From positions 185,051-249,050 of the forward strand of contig NZ_STFZ01000001.1 of the NCBI RefSeq assembly GCF_005222845.1: a stretch of DNA of 64,000 nt, given 5' to 3'. Below are positions 1 to 8,352 of the stretch, one piece after another. The notes beneath the pieces are model-generated. The model was given only the letters and a program-made list of their open reading frames with translations, made no database searches and was not told where the DNA came from. Each line of letters opens with the position of its first letter. The first letter of the stretch is position 1. The position numbers and the translations under genes are program-made. This DNA is from Rhizobium sp. FY34 (lineage in GTDB: Bacteria; Pseudomonadota; Alphaproteobacteria; Rhizobiales; Rhizobiaceae).

Positions 1-1
1 T

Positions 2-1297
2 TTGCCGGGTATTGCCGGTATCGTTCTCGGCATCGGTCTTGCGGTGGATGCCAATGTCCTTATCAACGAGCGCATCCGTGAGGAAAGCCGCAAGGGCAAG
101 GGCGCCTTTGCGGCCATCGATCTCGGCTTCAGCAAGGCCTATTCGACCATCATCGACAGCAATGTCACGGCACTCATTGCCACAGTGTTGCTGTTCTGGT
201 TCGGCTCCGGGCCTGTGCGCGGCTTTGCCGTCACAATGGGGCTTGGCATTGCCATTTCGATGTTCACGGCCGTCTCTGTTGTGCGGGTTGTCATGGTGGC
301 GATTGCGAGGCGTCGCAAACTGAAGACGATCGATATTCGGCCGTTGATTTCGCTCGGTGTGATCCGTGACGGTACGAAAATCGATTTCATGAAGGCGCGT
401 CTCGTCGGCATCGGCATTTCCGCTGTTCTATCGGTCTCCTCGATCATCCTGTTCATCACACCCGGCCTGAATTACGGGGTCGATTTCAAGGGCGGCATCC
501 AGATCGAGGTCTCGACTGCAGCGCCGGCGGATCTCGGTCGATTCCGCTCGGGGCTGGAGAGCCTGGGACTGGGTGACGTGGCGCTGCAGGAATTCGGCGA
601 CCAGAATCATATCCTGCTGCGGCTTGAGCGTCAGCCGGGGCCGGAAACGGCGCAGACGGAGGCGGTTGAGCGCTTGCGCACTGAAATCGTCAAGATCGAC
701 CCTAGTTCCAAGATCGAGCGGACCGAAGTGGTCGGCCCGAAGGTGAGCGGCGAGCTTGCAGCCGCAGGTATCACCTCCGTGGTGCTCGCAAGCCTTGCCA
801 TGCTGATCTATATCTGGGTTCGCTTCGAATGGCCGTTTGCGGTAGGTGCCATCGTCACGCTCATCCTCGATGTGACGAAGACGGTCGGCTTCTTTGCGCT
901 GACTGGCCTTGATTTCAACCTCACGGCCATCGCCGCTTTGCTAACGCTCGTCGGCTATTCGGTGAATGACAAGGTGGTCGTCTATGACCGCATGCGCGAA
1001 AACATGCGGCTCTATAAGTCCATGCCCTTCCGCGATCTGATCAACCTGTCGATTAACGAGACGCTGGCCCGCAGCCTCTACACCTCGGCGACGGCCTTTC
1101 TCGCCATGGTGCCGATGGCGATCTGGGGTGGCAGTGCGGTGGAAAGCTTTGCCGTGCCAATGGTGTTCGGCATCTTCATTGCCGCATCCTCGTCGGTCTT
1201 CATCGCCGCACCGATCCTGCTGTTTCTCGGCGATTGGCGTAACCGTCGGCGCGCAGAGCGCAAGGATGAGGCAGTGCTGCAGGCGGAAACAACCTGA
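2..1297 (+). CDS. secDF: SecDF protein-export membrane protein, 3' part
   Basis: Only the last 431 residues are in the window; the gene starts upstream of base 1 and the reading frame is open at the edge. The first residues carry the SecD transmembrane motif [18 protein letters not shown]. After a short linker (about residue 105) a complete SecF half follows: one membrane helix (about 133-152), a periplasmic domain, then helices with the SecF motif [19 protein letters not shown] near residue 318. SecD and SecF are therefore one fused polypeptide, as in many rhizobia. SecDF uses the proton gradient to pull preproteins through SecYEG on the periplasmic side. Family assignment is secure; the true start cannot be seen. 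Confidence 0.95.
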   Translation: MPGIAGIVLGIGLAVDANVLINERIREESRKGKGAFAAIDLGFSKAYSTIIDSNVTALIATVLLFWFGSGPVRGFAVTMGLGIAISMFTAVSVVRVVMVAIARRRKLKTIDIRPLISLGVIRDGTKIDFMKARLVGIGISAVLSVSSIILFITPGLNYGVDFKGGIQIEVSTAAPADLGRFRSGLESLGLGDVALQEFGDQNHILLRLERQPGPETAQTEAVERLRTEIVKIDPSSKIERTEVVGPKVSGELAAAGITSVVLASLAMLIYIWVRFEWPFAVGAIVTLILDVTKTVGFFALTGLDFNLTAIAALLTLVGYSVNDKVVVYDRMRENMRLYKSMPFRDLINLSINETLARSLYTSATAFLAMVPMAIWGGSAVESFAVPMVFGIFIAASSSVFIAAPILLFLGDWRNRRRAERKDEAVLQAETT

Positions 1298-1304
1298 GTA
1301 TATC

Positions 1305-1333
1305 GGGCGGGCCGCGTTTGGCGCAGCCCGCCC
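1305..1333. terminator. Stem-loop after secDF
   Basis: Eight-base arms GGGCGGGC (1305-1312) and GCCCGCCC (1326-1333) can pair around a 13-base loop. The stem lies between the secDF stop and the end of the convergent XRE gene. There is no clear T-run on either side, so it is a plausible but not classical terminator. Confidence 0.5.
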
Positions 1334-1339
1334 TCTCGA

Positions 1340-1639
1340 CTAGTTTGACGGTTTTGTGCTGGGACAGATGCCGATCGTATCGGCGTCGCTGCGCATGAAG
1401 GTCAGGCCCGCGCGCTCGAAAGATTGACGCAACTGGGCTTCCGTGGCCCGGTGAACCTCGTGCCGACTGCCCTCATAATCACGGATTGTGCTGCGCGAAA
1501 CGCCGGACTGTTCAGCAAGGTCCGATTGTGTCCAATCGAGAAAGCCACGCGCCGCCCGGCACAGCGCCGGTGTCAATATCTTTGGGTTTTCGGGTTGACC
1601 CATTGGTCGAAGCTGCCCATATTGGTCGATATTGATCAT
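1340..1639 (-). CDS. Small XRE-family HTH transcriptional regulator
   Basis: A 99-residue protein made almost entirely of one Cro/CI-type helix-turn-helix. The segment from about residue 25 to 65 (RAARGFLDWTQSDLAEQSGV, then SRSTIRDYEGSRH) matches the XRE pattern, with the recognition helix at VSRSTIRDYE. A short C-terminal stretch (QLRQSFERAGLTF) resembles the tail of many small rhizobial regulators of this type. It is convergent with secDF and divergent from the Mrp operon, so it could act on the 1640-1730 intergenic region; its targets are not visible from sequence. No strong ribosome binding site precedes the ATG at 1639, and a start at the internal methionine (residue 13) is possible. Confidence 0.8.
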   Translation of the reverse strand: MINIDQYGQLRPMGQPENPKILTPALCRAARGFLDWTQSDLAEQSGVSRSTIRDYEGSRHEVHRATEAQLRQSFERAGLTFMRSDADTIGICPSTKPSN

Positions 1640-1730
1640 ATATGTGGTTTGAATCGCATTTGCTAGAGGGTGGGTTTACGACCTTCGGTGCAGGCATTCC
1701 TTCCCATGCAAAAGGGAAACGCGTGTTGGG

Positions 1731-4652
1731 ATAACGTTTGAAGCCAATCTTCTCGTCGTTCTCCTGGCGCTGCCCTTTCTGGGCAGCCTTCTGTCGGGCC
1801 TGATCCTCAAGACCACCTCACGGGATTTGCCTGTTCTTGTAGGTGGTATTGTCACGCTTCTCACGCTCAGCCTGACCACCTACGCCTATTGGCTCATCGG
1901 CAGCGGCAATGTGTTGCGCTTCGAGGCCGAATGGCTTCCCCAATTTGGCTTAAACTTTACCCTGCGTATGGATGGCTTTGCCTGGATCTTTTCCATGCTG
2001 GTCACCTCGATCGGCTTTCTGGTGGTTGTCTATGCCCGCTATTACATGGGCGACGATGATCCCATTCCGCGCTTCTTTTCGTTCCTGCTTGCCTTCATGG
2101 GGGCTATGCTGGGCATCATCATGTCCGGCAATATCATCCTCCTGTCGATCTTCTGGGAACTGACCAGCATCTTTTCCTTCCTGCTGATCAGCTACTGGCA
2201 CCATAATCCTGCCGCGCGCGATGGGGCGCGCATGGCGTTGACGATCACCGGTATTGGCGGCTTCTGCCTGCTGATCGGCATGTTGCTGATCGGCAATATC
2301 GTCGGCAGCTATGATCTCGACAAGGTTCTGGCCTCCGGCGATATCATCCGCGCCCATGCGCTTTATCTGCCGGCGCTCATCTTCATCCTTCTTGGGGCGC
2401 TGACCAAGAGCGCGCAGTTTCCATTCCATTTCTGGCTGCCCAATGCGATGTCGGCCCCCACGCCGGTCTCGGCCTTCCTGCATTCCGCGACCATGGTGAA
2501 AGCCGGTGTCTTCCTGCTGGTCCGCTTCTGGCCGGTGCTGTCCGGCACCTATGAATGGTTCTATCTTGTCGGCCTGTCCGGCATGCTAACACTGCTGCTC
2601 GGTGCCTATTTCGCCATGTTCCAGCGCGACCTGAAGGGCTTGCTGGCCTATTCCACCATCAGCCATCTCGGTCTCATCACCACACTGCTCAGCCTTGGCA
2701 GTCCGCTGGCGACCGTCGCTGCGATCTTTCATATGCTGAATCATGCGACCTTCAAGGCGTCGCTGTTCATGGCGGCCGGCATTATCGACCACGAAACCGG
2801 CACGCGCGACATGCAGCGCCTCAGCGGTCTCTTTCGCTTCCTGCCCTACACGGCAACCCTTGCCATGGTCGCGAGTGCAGCCATGGCTGGCGTGCCGCTG
2901 CTCAACGGCTTTCTTTCCAAGGAAATGTTCTTTGCCGAAGCGGTGGAAACCCATGCGGATTCCATTCTCGATACGGCATTGCCCTATGTCGCAACGCTTG
3001 CCGGCGCCTTTAGCGTCACCTATTCGCTGCGCTTCATCCACACGGTGTTTTTCGGGCCGGCGCCGGTTGGCCTGCCCAGGGAAAAACCACATGAACCGCC
3101 GCGCTGGATGCGCTTTCCGATCGAATTTCTGGTGGTCGTCTGCCTCATCATCGGCATAGTCCCGTCGCTTTCGATCGGCCCTTTCCTGCATGTGGCGGTG
3201 GAAAGCGTGCTTGGGGCCGACACGCCGCCCTATAGCCTTGCCATCTGGCATGGCTTCAACCTGCCTTTGGTGATGAGCCTGATTGCGCTTGCTGGCGGCA
3301 CCCTCCTTTACATCCTGTTGAAGGACTATTTTGCGCGCTGCGAGGATGGAACACCTCTGTTTCGGCGCTTGCGTGGTCAGCGCATTTTTGAGCGCGTGCT
3401 CGTCACCGTTTCCTGGCGCTGGGCCCGCATGGCGGAAGCCCGGCTCGGCACGCGCAACCTGCAACCGCAACTGCGCTGGGTGGTGGCTTGCGGGTTTCTT
3501 GCTGGTCTGATGCCGCTCTATCTCTCAGGCTTCGAGCCACGGCCTTTCCGCTTTTCCGGCATCGATCCGGCCTTCGCCATTCTGTGGCTGATCGGCGCAA
3601 GCCTTGCGCTTGGCGCGGCCTTTTTCGCCAAATATCACCGGCTGGCCGCCCTTATCATGCTGGGCGGCGTCGGGCTTGTTGTTTGCATCACCTTCGTGTG
3701 GTTATCGGCCCCGGATCTCGCCATCACCCAGTTGCTGGTCGAAATTGTCACGACCGTGCTCATTCTCCTGGGCCTGCGCTGGCTGCCCAAGCGCAACCTC
3801 GATCTGGGCGACAATATCACGTTGCGCGGCCGTTTTCGTCGCTTCCGCGATCTCGTTCTGGCAATTGCCTGCGGTACAGGCATGTCCTTCATTGCCTTTG
3901 CCGTCATGACCATGCCGGTGCCGGATACGATCGCCACCTATTTCCTCCACCATGCTTATGATCAGGGTGGTGGCCGCAATGTCGTCAACGTCATTCTGGT
4001 GGATTTTCGGGGCTTCGACACGCTGGGTGAAATCGCCGTTCTCGGCGTCGTGGCGCTCACCGTCTATGCGCTTCTGCGGCGTTTCCGTCCGGCCGCCGAT
4101 AGTTTTGCCATGCCTGAGCAACAGCGCATTCAGAACCGGTTCGATGAGGAACAGCCCGAACGTGCTCCCGGTGATACGGTGCGCGATTACCTGCTCATTC
4201 CCATGGTCATCATGCAATGGCTCTTCCCGGTCATCCTCACCCTGTCGGTCTACCTGTTCATGCGCGGTCATGACATGCCGGGCGGCGGCTTTTCGGCGGG
4301 CCTGACGCTTTCGATTGCCTTTCTGCTGCAATATCTGGCAGGTGGAACACGTTGGGCGGAAGACCGCATCCGCATCCTGCCGCTGCGCTGGATGGGGGCC
4401 GGGATCCTGGTTGCAGCTTTGGCAGGAATCGGCTCCTGGCTTCTGGGCTATCCCTTCCTCACCTCGCATTCCCGCTATCTCGACCTGCCGCTGATCGGCA
4501 AGGTGCCGGCCTCCAGTGCGCTTCTGTTCGATCTCGGGGTGTTTTCGCTGGTGGTCGGATCGACAGTGCTGATCCTTGTGGCGCTTGCCCACCAGTCCAT
4601 CCGCATCAATCGGTTGCGGGCCATTGATGCAGCGCGCGGGGAGGAGGGCTGA
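1731..4652 (+). CDS. mrpA: Mrp Na+/H+ antiporter subunit A (A-B fusion)
   Basis: Main membrane subunit of the Mrp (Mnh/Pha) cation/proton antiporter, related to NuoL. The NuoL-like proton channel forms the first two thirds (for example LTKSAQFPFHFWLPNAMSAP). The last 155 or so residues are an MnhB domain (YLLIPMVIMQWLFPVILTL, MPGGGFSAGL), so subunits A and B are fused as usual in rhizobia. The first conventional start in frame is TTG at 1827, but the frame upstream encodes a hydrophobic helix (LLVVLLALPFLGSLLSGLIL) expected at the N-terminus of this family. No ATG, GTG or TTG precedes it in frame; ATA at 1731, directly before ACG-TTT-GAA, is my best guess for the start. Function is secure, start is not. 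Confidence 0.9.
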   Translation: MTFEANLLVVLLALPFLGSLLSGLILKTTSRDLPVLVGGIVTLLTLSLTTYAYWLIGSGNVLRFEAEWLPQFGLNFTLRMDGFAWIFSMLVTSIGFLVVVYARYYMGDDDPIPRFFSFLLAFMGAMLGIIMSGNIILLSIFWELTSIFSFLLISYWHHNPAARDGARMALTITGIGGFCLLIGMLLIGNIVGSYDLDKVLASGDIIRAHALYLPALIFILLGALTKSAQFPFHFWLPNAMSAPTPVSAFLHSATMVKAGVFLLVRFWPVLSGTYEWFYLVGLSGMLTLLLGAYFAMFQRDLKGLLAYSTISHLGLITTLLSLGSPLATVAAIFHMLNHATFKASLFMAAGIIDHETGTRDMQRLSGLFRFLPYTATLAMVASAAMAGVPLLNGFLSKEMFFAEAVETHADSILDTALPYVATLAGAFSVTYSLRFIHTVFFGPAPVGLPREKPHEPPRWMRFPIEFLVVVCLIIGIVPSLSIGPFLHVAVESVLGADTPPYSLAIWHGFNLPLVMSLIALAGGTLLYILLKDYFARCEDGTPLFRRLRGQRIFERVLVTVSWRWARMAEARLGTRNLQPQLRWVVACGFLAGLMPLYLSGFEPRPFRFSGIDPAFAILWLIGASLALGAAFFAKYHRLAALIMLGGVGLVVCITFVWLSAPDLAITQLLVEIVTTVLILLGLRWLPKRNLDLGDNITLRGRFRRFRDLVLAIACGTGMSFIAFAVMTMPVPDTIATYFLHHAYDQGGGRNVVNVILVDFRGFDTLGEIAVLGVVALTVYALLRRFRPAADSFAMPEQQRIQNRFDEEQPERAPGDTVRDYLLIPMVIMQWLFPVILTLSVYLFMRGHDMPGGGFSAGLTLSIAFLLQYLAGGTRWAEDRIRILPLRWMGAGILVAALAGIGSWLLGYPFLTSHSRYLDLPLIGKVPASSALLFDLGVFSLVVGSTVLILVALAHQSIRINRLRAIDAARGEEG

Positions 4653-4990
4653 TGGAACTGGTTCTTTCGATTGCCATCGGCCTCATGACCGGCTGCGGCG
4701 TCTGGCTGATCCTGCGCCCGCGCACCTATCAGGTTATCGTCGGGCTTTCGCTTCTGTCCTATGCGGTCAACCTGTTCATCTTCGGTGTGGGCGGTGTGAA
4801 GAGTAATCTTCCGCCGATCCTGGAGGATGGCGTCGATCCGGCTAGCCTTGCCGATCCCGTGCCGCAGGCGCTGGTGTTGACGGCCATCGTCATTGGCTTT
4901 GCCACCACGGCTCTCTTCCTCGTCGTGCTTCTCGCCTCGCGCGGCTTGACCGGCAACGACCATGTGGATGGGAGGAACGAGCCGAAATGA
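4652..4990 (+). CDS. mrpC: Mrp antiporter subunit C
   Basis: A 112-residue NuoK-like subunit with three membrane helices. It has the typical run of a first helix with GCGVWLILRPRTYQVIVGLS, then YAVNLFIFGVGG, a short loop with LADPVPQALVLTAIVIGFA, and a last helix. The proline-containing LADPVPQALVLTAIVI stretch is diagnostic for MnhC/PhaC. The ATG overlaps the mrpA stop by one base, which suggests translational coupling in the operon. MrpC sits between the A and D channel subunits of the antiporter complex in the inner membrane. Confidence 0.95.
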   Translation: MELVLSIAIGLMTGCGVWLILRPRTYQVIVGLSLLSYAVNLFIFGVGGVKSNLPPILEDGVDPASLADPVPQALVLTAIVIGFATTALFLVVLLASRGLTGNDHVDGRNEPK

Positions 4991-6612
4991 ACGACTGGAG
5001 CCACCATCTGATCATTGCGCCGATCCTGATCCCGTTGATGGCTGCCGCCCTGCTGCTGTTCTTCGATGAGCGCAAGCGCACCTTGAAGGCGATGATCAGC
5101 CTTGCCTCGACCGCCATTCTGTTGCTTGTCGCCTTGCTGCTGTTTCGCATCGAGAGCGCACCGCACAGCTTTGAAGGTGTCTATCTGCTCGGCAACTGGG
5201 CAGCGCCCTTCGGCATTGTTCTTGTACTGGACGGGCTCTCGGCGCTGATGCTGCTCTTGGCGGCGCTGCTTGCGATCGCAACACTCGTCTTTTCGCTCGC
5301 CCGATGGCATGCGGTCGGTGCGCATTTTCACAGCATGTTCCAGATCCTGCTGGTCGGGCTGAATGGTGCCTTCCTGACCGGCGATCTCTTCAATCTCTTC
5401 GTCTTTTTCGAAGTTATGCTGGCGGCATCCTATGGCTTGATGCTGCACGGTTCGGGCCCGCTGCGGGTCAAGGCCGGCATGCACTACATCGCCGTCAACC
5501 TGGTGGCTGCGCTGTTCTTTCTCATCGGCGTCAGCCTGATCTATGGCACGACGGGCACCCTCAATATGGCTGACCTTGCCGCCCGTATTCCGCAGATCGA
5601 GCCGGATCGGCGCATGCTGATGGAGGCGGGGGCGGGGGTTCTGGGCGTGGCCTTCCTCATCAAGGCGGGCATGTGGCCGCTCTGCTTCTGGCTGCCTACG
5701 GCCTATAGTGCCGCGTCGGCCCCTGTTGCCGGTATCTTTGCCATTTTGAGCAAGCTTGGCATCTACGTGATCCTGCGCCTGACAATGCTGCTGTTCAGCG
5801 ATGGACCCTCGGCAGGGTTCGGATCCGATGTCCTGCTGTTTGGCGGCATGGCAACGCTCGTCTTTGGCACGATTGGCGTTCTCGCTTCCCAGGCGCTTGG
5901 CAGGCTTGCCGGCTATTCGGTGCTCGTTTCATCCGGCACCATGCTGATGGTGCTCGGCATCAGCGAGGGAACCGTATCATCTGGCGCTCTGCTTTATCTG
6001 ATCAGTTCCACCTTCACGCTCAGCGCATTCTTCATGCTGATCGAACTGGTGGAACGCGGTCAGGATGCTGGAGCCAATGTTCTGGCCGTGACGATGGAAG
6101 CCTATGGCGAAGGCGAGGATAGTCCGGAAGACGATGAGGATGGCGTGACCATGCCCGGCACCCTGGCCATTCTGGGCACGTGCTTTGCCGCCTGCGGCAT
6201 TCTTCTGTCCGGTCTGCCGCCGCTTTCCGGTTTCATCAGTAAATTTGCCATGCTGTCTGCCATGATGGGCACCGGCGCCATCGGTACGCCGCCGGACGGC
6301 GCCATCTGGACGCTGATTGTACTCGTCATTCTGTCGGGTGTCGCTTCGCTGATTGCCATGACTCGCGTCGGCATCCGCACCTTTTGGAGTTCGTTGGAAG
6401 GCACTGTGCCGCGTGTGCTGGTGATCGAGCTTGTGCCGGTGATGTTCCTGCTGTCGCTGACCCTGTCGCTCACGATTCAGGCGGGACCTGCCATGCGCTA
6501 TATGGACACGACCATCCGCACGCTGTCCACGCCGTCGATCTATATCGATGCAGTGCGTAACGCCACCGTGGTGGAAGGCTGGAAGGCAAAGTCGCAGGAG
6601 GCAAGCCCGTGA
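4987..6612 (+). CDS. mrpD: Mrp antiporter subunit D
   Basis: A 541-residue NuoN/NuoM-like proton-translocating subunit with about 14 membrane helices. Recognisable family segments are LTGDLFNLFVFFEVMLAASY near residue 130, with the conserved glutamate, and LIKAGMWPLCFWLPTAYSAA near residue 225, with the key lysine. The start overlaps mrpC by four bases. An acidic hydrophilic loop (EGEDSPEDDEDG, about residues 375-388) interrupts the helices. Such loops occur in rhizobial PhaD proteins, so I do not regard it as foreign. Acts with MrpA as the ion-translocating core. Confidence 0.95.
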   Translation: MNDWSHHLIIAPILIPLMAAALLLFFDERKRTLKAMISLASTAILLLVALLLFRIESAPHSFEGVYLLGNWAAPFGIVLVLDGLSALMLLLAALLAIATLVFSLARWHAVGAHFHSMFQILLVGLNGAFLTGDLFNLFVFFEVMLAASYGLMLHGSGPLRVKAGMHYIAVNLVAALFFLIGVSLIYGTTGTLNMADLAARIPQIEPDRRMLMEAGAGVLGVAFLIKAGMWPLCFWLPTAYSAASAPVAGIFAILSKLGIYVILRLTMLLFSDGPSAGFGSDVLLFGGMATLVFGTIGVLASQALGRLAGYSVLVSSGTMLMVLGISEGTVSSGALLYLISSTFTLSAFFMLIELVERGQDAGANVLAVTMEAYGEGEDSPEDDEDGVTMPGTLAILGTCFAACGILLSGLPPLSGFISKFAMLSAMMGTGAIGTPPDGAIWTLIVLVILSGVASLIAMTRVGIRTFWSSLEGTVPRVLVIELVPVMFLLSLTLSLTIQAGPAMRYMDTTIRTLSTPSIYIDAVRNATVVEGWKAKSQEASP

Positions 6613-7088
6613 TGCTGCCCTATCCGATCCTCTCCTTCTTCCTCGTCATCATGTGGCTGCTTCTCAATGAGTTCGGCCTGGGTCACCTTGTTCTCGGCGC
6701 GCTGGTGGCGATGTTTGCCGGCTGGGCGCTGGCATCACTGCGGCCCGACAAGCCGAAGCTCAAGAAGTGGTATCTGCTGCCAAAGCTGCTTTGGGTGATC
6801 CTGATCGATATCGGTCGCTCCAACCTGGCAGTAGCGCGTCTCATTCTGCAGGGGACACGCGGTAGTCGCCGCTCCGGCTTCCTGCTTGTGCCGCTCGACA
6901 TCGAAGACCCAACGGCGCTGGCGATCCTTGCTATCATCCTGACCAGCATGCCGGGTTCCGCCTGGCTGGAATATGACAGTGGCGACAAGACGGTGCTGAT
7001 CCATGTTTTCGATCTGATCGACGAGGCCGAGTGGATTTCGACGATCAAACAACGTTATGAGGCCCCGCTGATGGAGATTTTTGCATGA
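6609..7088 (+). CDS. mrpE: Mrp antiporter subunit E
   Basis: A 159-residue subunit with two N-terminal membrane helices and a cytoplasmic domain. It holds the MnhE signatures ILIDIGRSNLAVARLIL and LAIILTSMPGSAWLEYDSGD, followed by LIHVFDLID. GTG at 6609 overlaps the mrpD stop; the next codon but none is ATG at 6612, and either may serve as start. MrpE is required for assembly of the complex and has no relative in complex I. Position in the operon (D-E-F) is canonical. Confidence 0.94.
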   Translation: MMLPYPILSFFLVIMWLLLNEFGLGHLVLGALVAMFAGWALASLRPDKPKLKKWYLLPKLLWVILIDIGRSNLAVARLILQGTRGSRRSGFLLVPLDIEDPTALAILAIILTSMPGSAWLEYDSGDKTVLIHVFDLIDEAEWISTIKQRYEAPLMEIFA

Positions 7089-7366
7089 GCGCCATCATTC
7101 TGTTTACCGCCGTGTCCATCGCCCAACTCCTGCTATCCCTGTCTATGGCGATAGCTTCGGTGCGCATCGTCATCGGCCCGCGGGCGCAGGACCGCATCAT
7201 CAGCCTCGATACGCTCTATATCTGCGCCATGCTGCTGCTGGTCACTTTCGGCATCGGTACGGGCCGCACGGTGTATTTCGAGGCAGCGCTTGTCATCGGT
7301 CTCCTGGGTTTCGTGGCAACGGTTGCGCTCGCCAAATTCCTGATGCGCGGAGAGGTGATCGAATAA
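7085..7366 (+). CDS. mrpF: Mrp antiporter subunit F
   Basis: A 93-residue protein with three membrane helices and the family segment RIVIGPRAQDRIISLDTLYI, where the aspartate after GPRAQ is conserved in MnhF/PhaF. It overlaps mrpE by four bases and ends with TAA sharing one base with the mrpG start, so E, F and G are tightly coupled. Homologues have been linked to bile salt and cation efflux; here the operon context assigns it to the Mrp complex. Confidence 0.94.
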   Translation: MSAIILFTAVSIAQLLLSLSMAIASVRIVIGPRAQDRIISLDTLYICAMLLLVTFGIGTGRTVYFEAALVIGLLGFVATVALAKFLMRGEVIE

Positions 7367-7716
7367 TGCAGGCCGTTGTCGATCTACCCATCTGGGCCGC
7401 CATCATCGTCTCGCTTTTCCTGTTGCTCGGTGCCGGGCTGACACTGGTCGGTGCGATCGGTTTCCTGCGTCTTCCGAGCTTTTACGAGCGGCTGCATGCC
7501 CCGGCGCTGGTAACAAGCTGGGGCGTGGGGGCAATCATGCTTGCCTCCATCCTGTATTTCTCGATCACGCAGCAGCGACTTGTCCTGCATGAGATCCTGA
7601 TCGGGCTGTTCGTTACCGTCACGACGCCGGTCACTTTCATGCTGCTGGCGCGCGCAGCACTGCACAGAGATCGTGTGGAAGGCAACCCGGACGTACCCGC
7701 AAAGGCGCCAGATTGA
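7366..7716 (+). CDS. mrpG: Mrp antiporter subunit G
   Basis: A 116-residue last subunit of the Mrp complex, with three membrane helices and the family signature GAIGFLRLPSFYERLHAPAL followed by SWGVGAIMLASILYF. I start it at the ATG at 7366, which overlaps the mrpF stop codon by one base. The same frame stays open farther upstream inside mrpF, but that part does not resemble the family. The C-terminus ends in a short hydrophilic tail. The operon ends here, facing the convergent isochorismatase-fold gene 24 bases away. Confidence 0.94.
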   Translation: MQAVVDLPIWAAIIVSLFLLLGAGLTLVGAIGFLRLPSFYERLHAPALVTSWGVGAIMLASILYFSITQQRLVLHEILIGLFVTVTTPVTFMLLARAALHRDRVEGNPDVPAKAPD

Positions 7717-7740
7717 GATAGAGCCCCAAGAGCCACGACG

Positions 7741-8352
7741 TCAGGCGTACAATTCAGCTGCCACTTCGGAGATCGTCGCCACCCGGCATACCGGTTTCAG
7801 CGCGGCAATGGCCGTGTCATGGGTTTGCGGCGAAAAGGCAGCACAGCCGTCCGATAGAACGGTCACGTCGAAATCACGCACATGCGCGTCGCGCACGGTG
7901 GATGCCACGCCACCATTGGTGACGATGCCGCAGACGATCAGCTTGCGGATATCGCATTTGCGCAGGATCCATTCGAGCCTTGTCATGTAAAAGGCCGAGT
8001 AGGCGACCTTTTCGATCGAGATATCTGCTGGCGCCAGCCTGTCCACGAGACTATGTCCCCAGGAGCCGGGCAGGAAATCGCCCTTGGCAAGAAAGGGCCG
8101 CAGCGTTTTCAAATGCGGTGAGATCAGCGGCTCGCCGCCCTTCAGCGGCAGGAGCGTGAACTGCGTCGAGATGATCCAGCCGCCGGCCTTGCGCAGGCTG
8201 TCGGCCAGCGGCGCAAGCTTTTCCGGCAAAGCGGCGATTTCGGGCGCCGATTGCCCGGCGCGGCCATAGGCACCTTTCGGATCGAGGAAATCATTCTGCA
8301 GGTCGACGATGAGAAGGCCGGTCTGCGCTGGTGTCACATTATCCTGCATCAC
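7741..8352 (-). CDS. Isochorismatase-fold hydrolase lacking the usual cysteine
   Basis: A 203-residue protein of the isochorismatase/N-carbamoylsarcosine amidase fold. The catalytic aspartate is D17 in LLIVDLQNDF and the lysine is K115 in SIEKVAYSAF. The nucleophile motif, normally TxxCV in the amidases of this family, reads TNGGV (145-149), so glycine replaces cysteine. Classical isochorismatases such as PhzD also carry glycine there and hydrolyse a vinyl ether without a cysteine. The nearest cysteine, C141, is seven residues upstream. It is the last gene of the hyu operon, its ATG overlapping the hyuA stop by four bases. I infer a hydrolase of the pathway but cannot name the reaction; an amidase role is doubtful. 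Confidence 0.8.
   Translation of the reverse strand: MMQDNVTPAQTGLLIVDLQNDFLDPKGAYGRAGQSAPEIAALPEKLAPLADSLRKAGGWIISTQFTLLPLKGGEPLISPHLKTLRPFLAKGDFLPGSWGHSLVDRLAPADISIEKVAYSAFYMTRLEWILRKCDIRKLIVCGIVTNGGVASTVRDAHVRDFDVTVLSDGCAAFSPQTHDTAIAALKPVCRVATISEVAAELYA

Noticed and set aside
2586..3470. Minus-strand frame of 294 codons inside mrpA
   Set aside because: Shadow of a clear antiporter gene; hydrophilic, with no ribosome binding site or motif.
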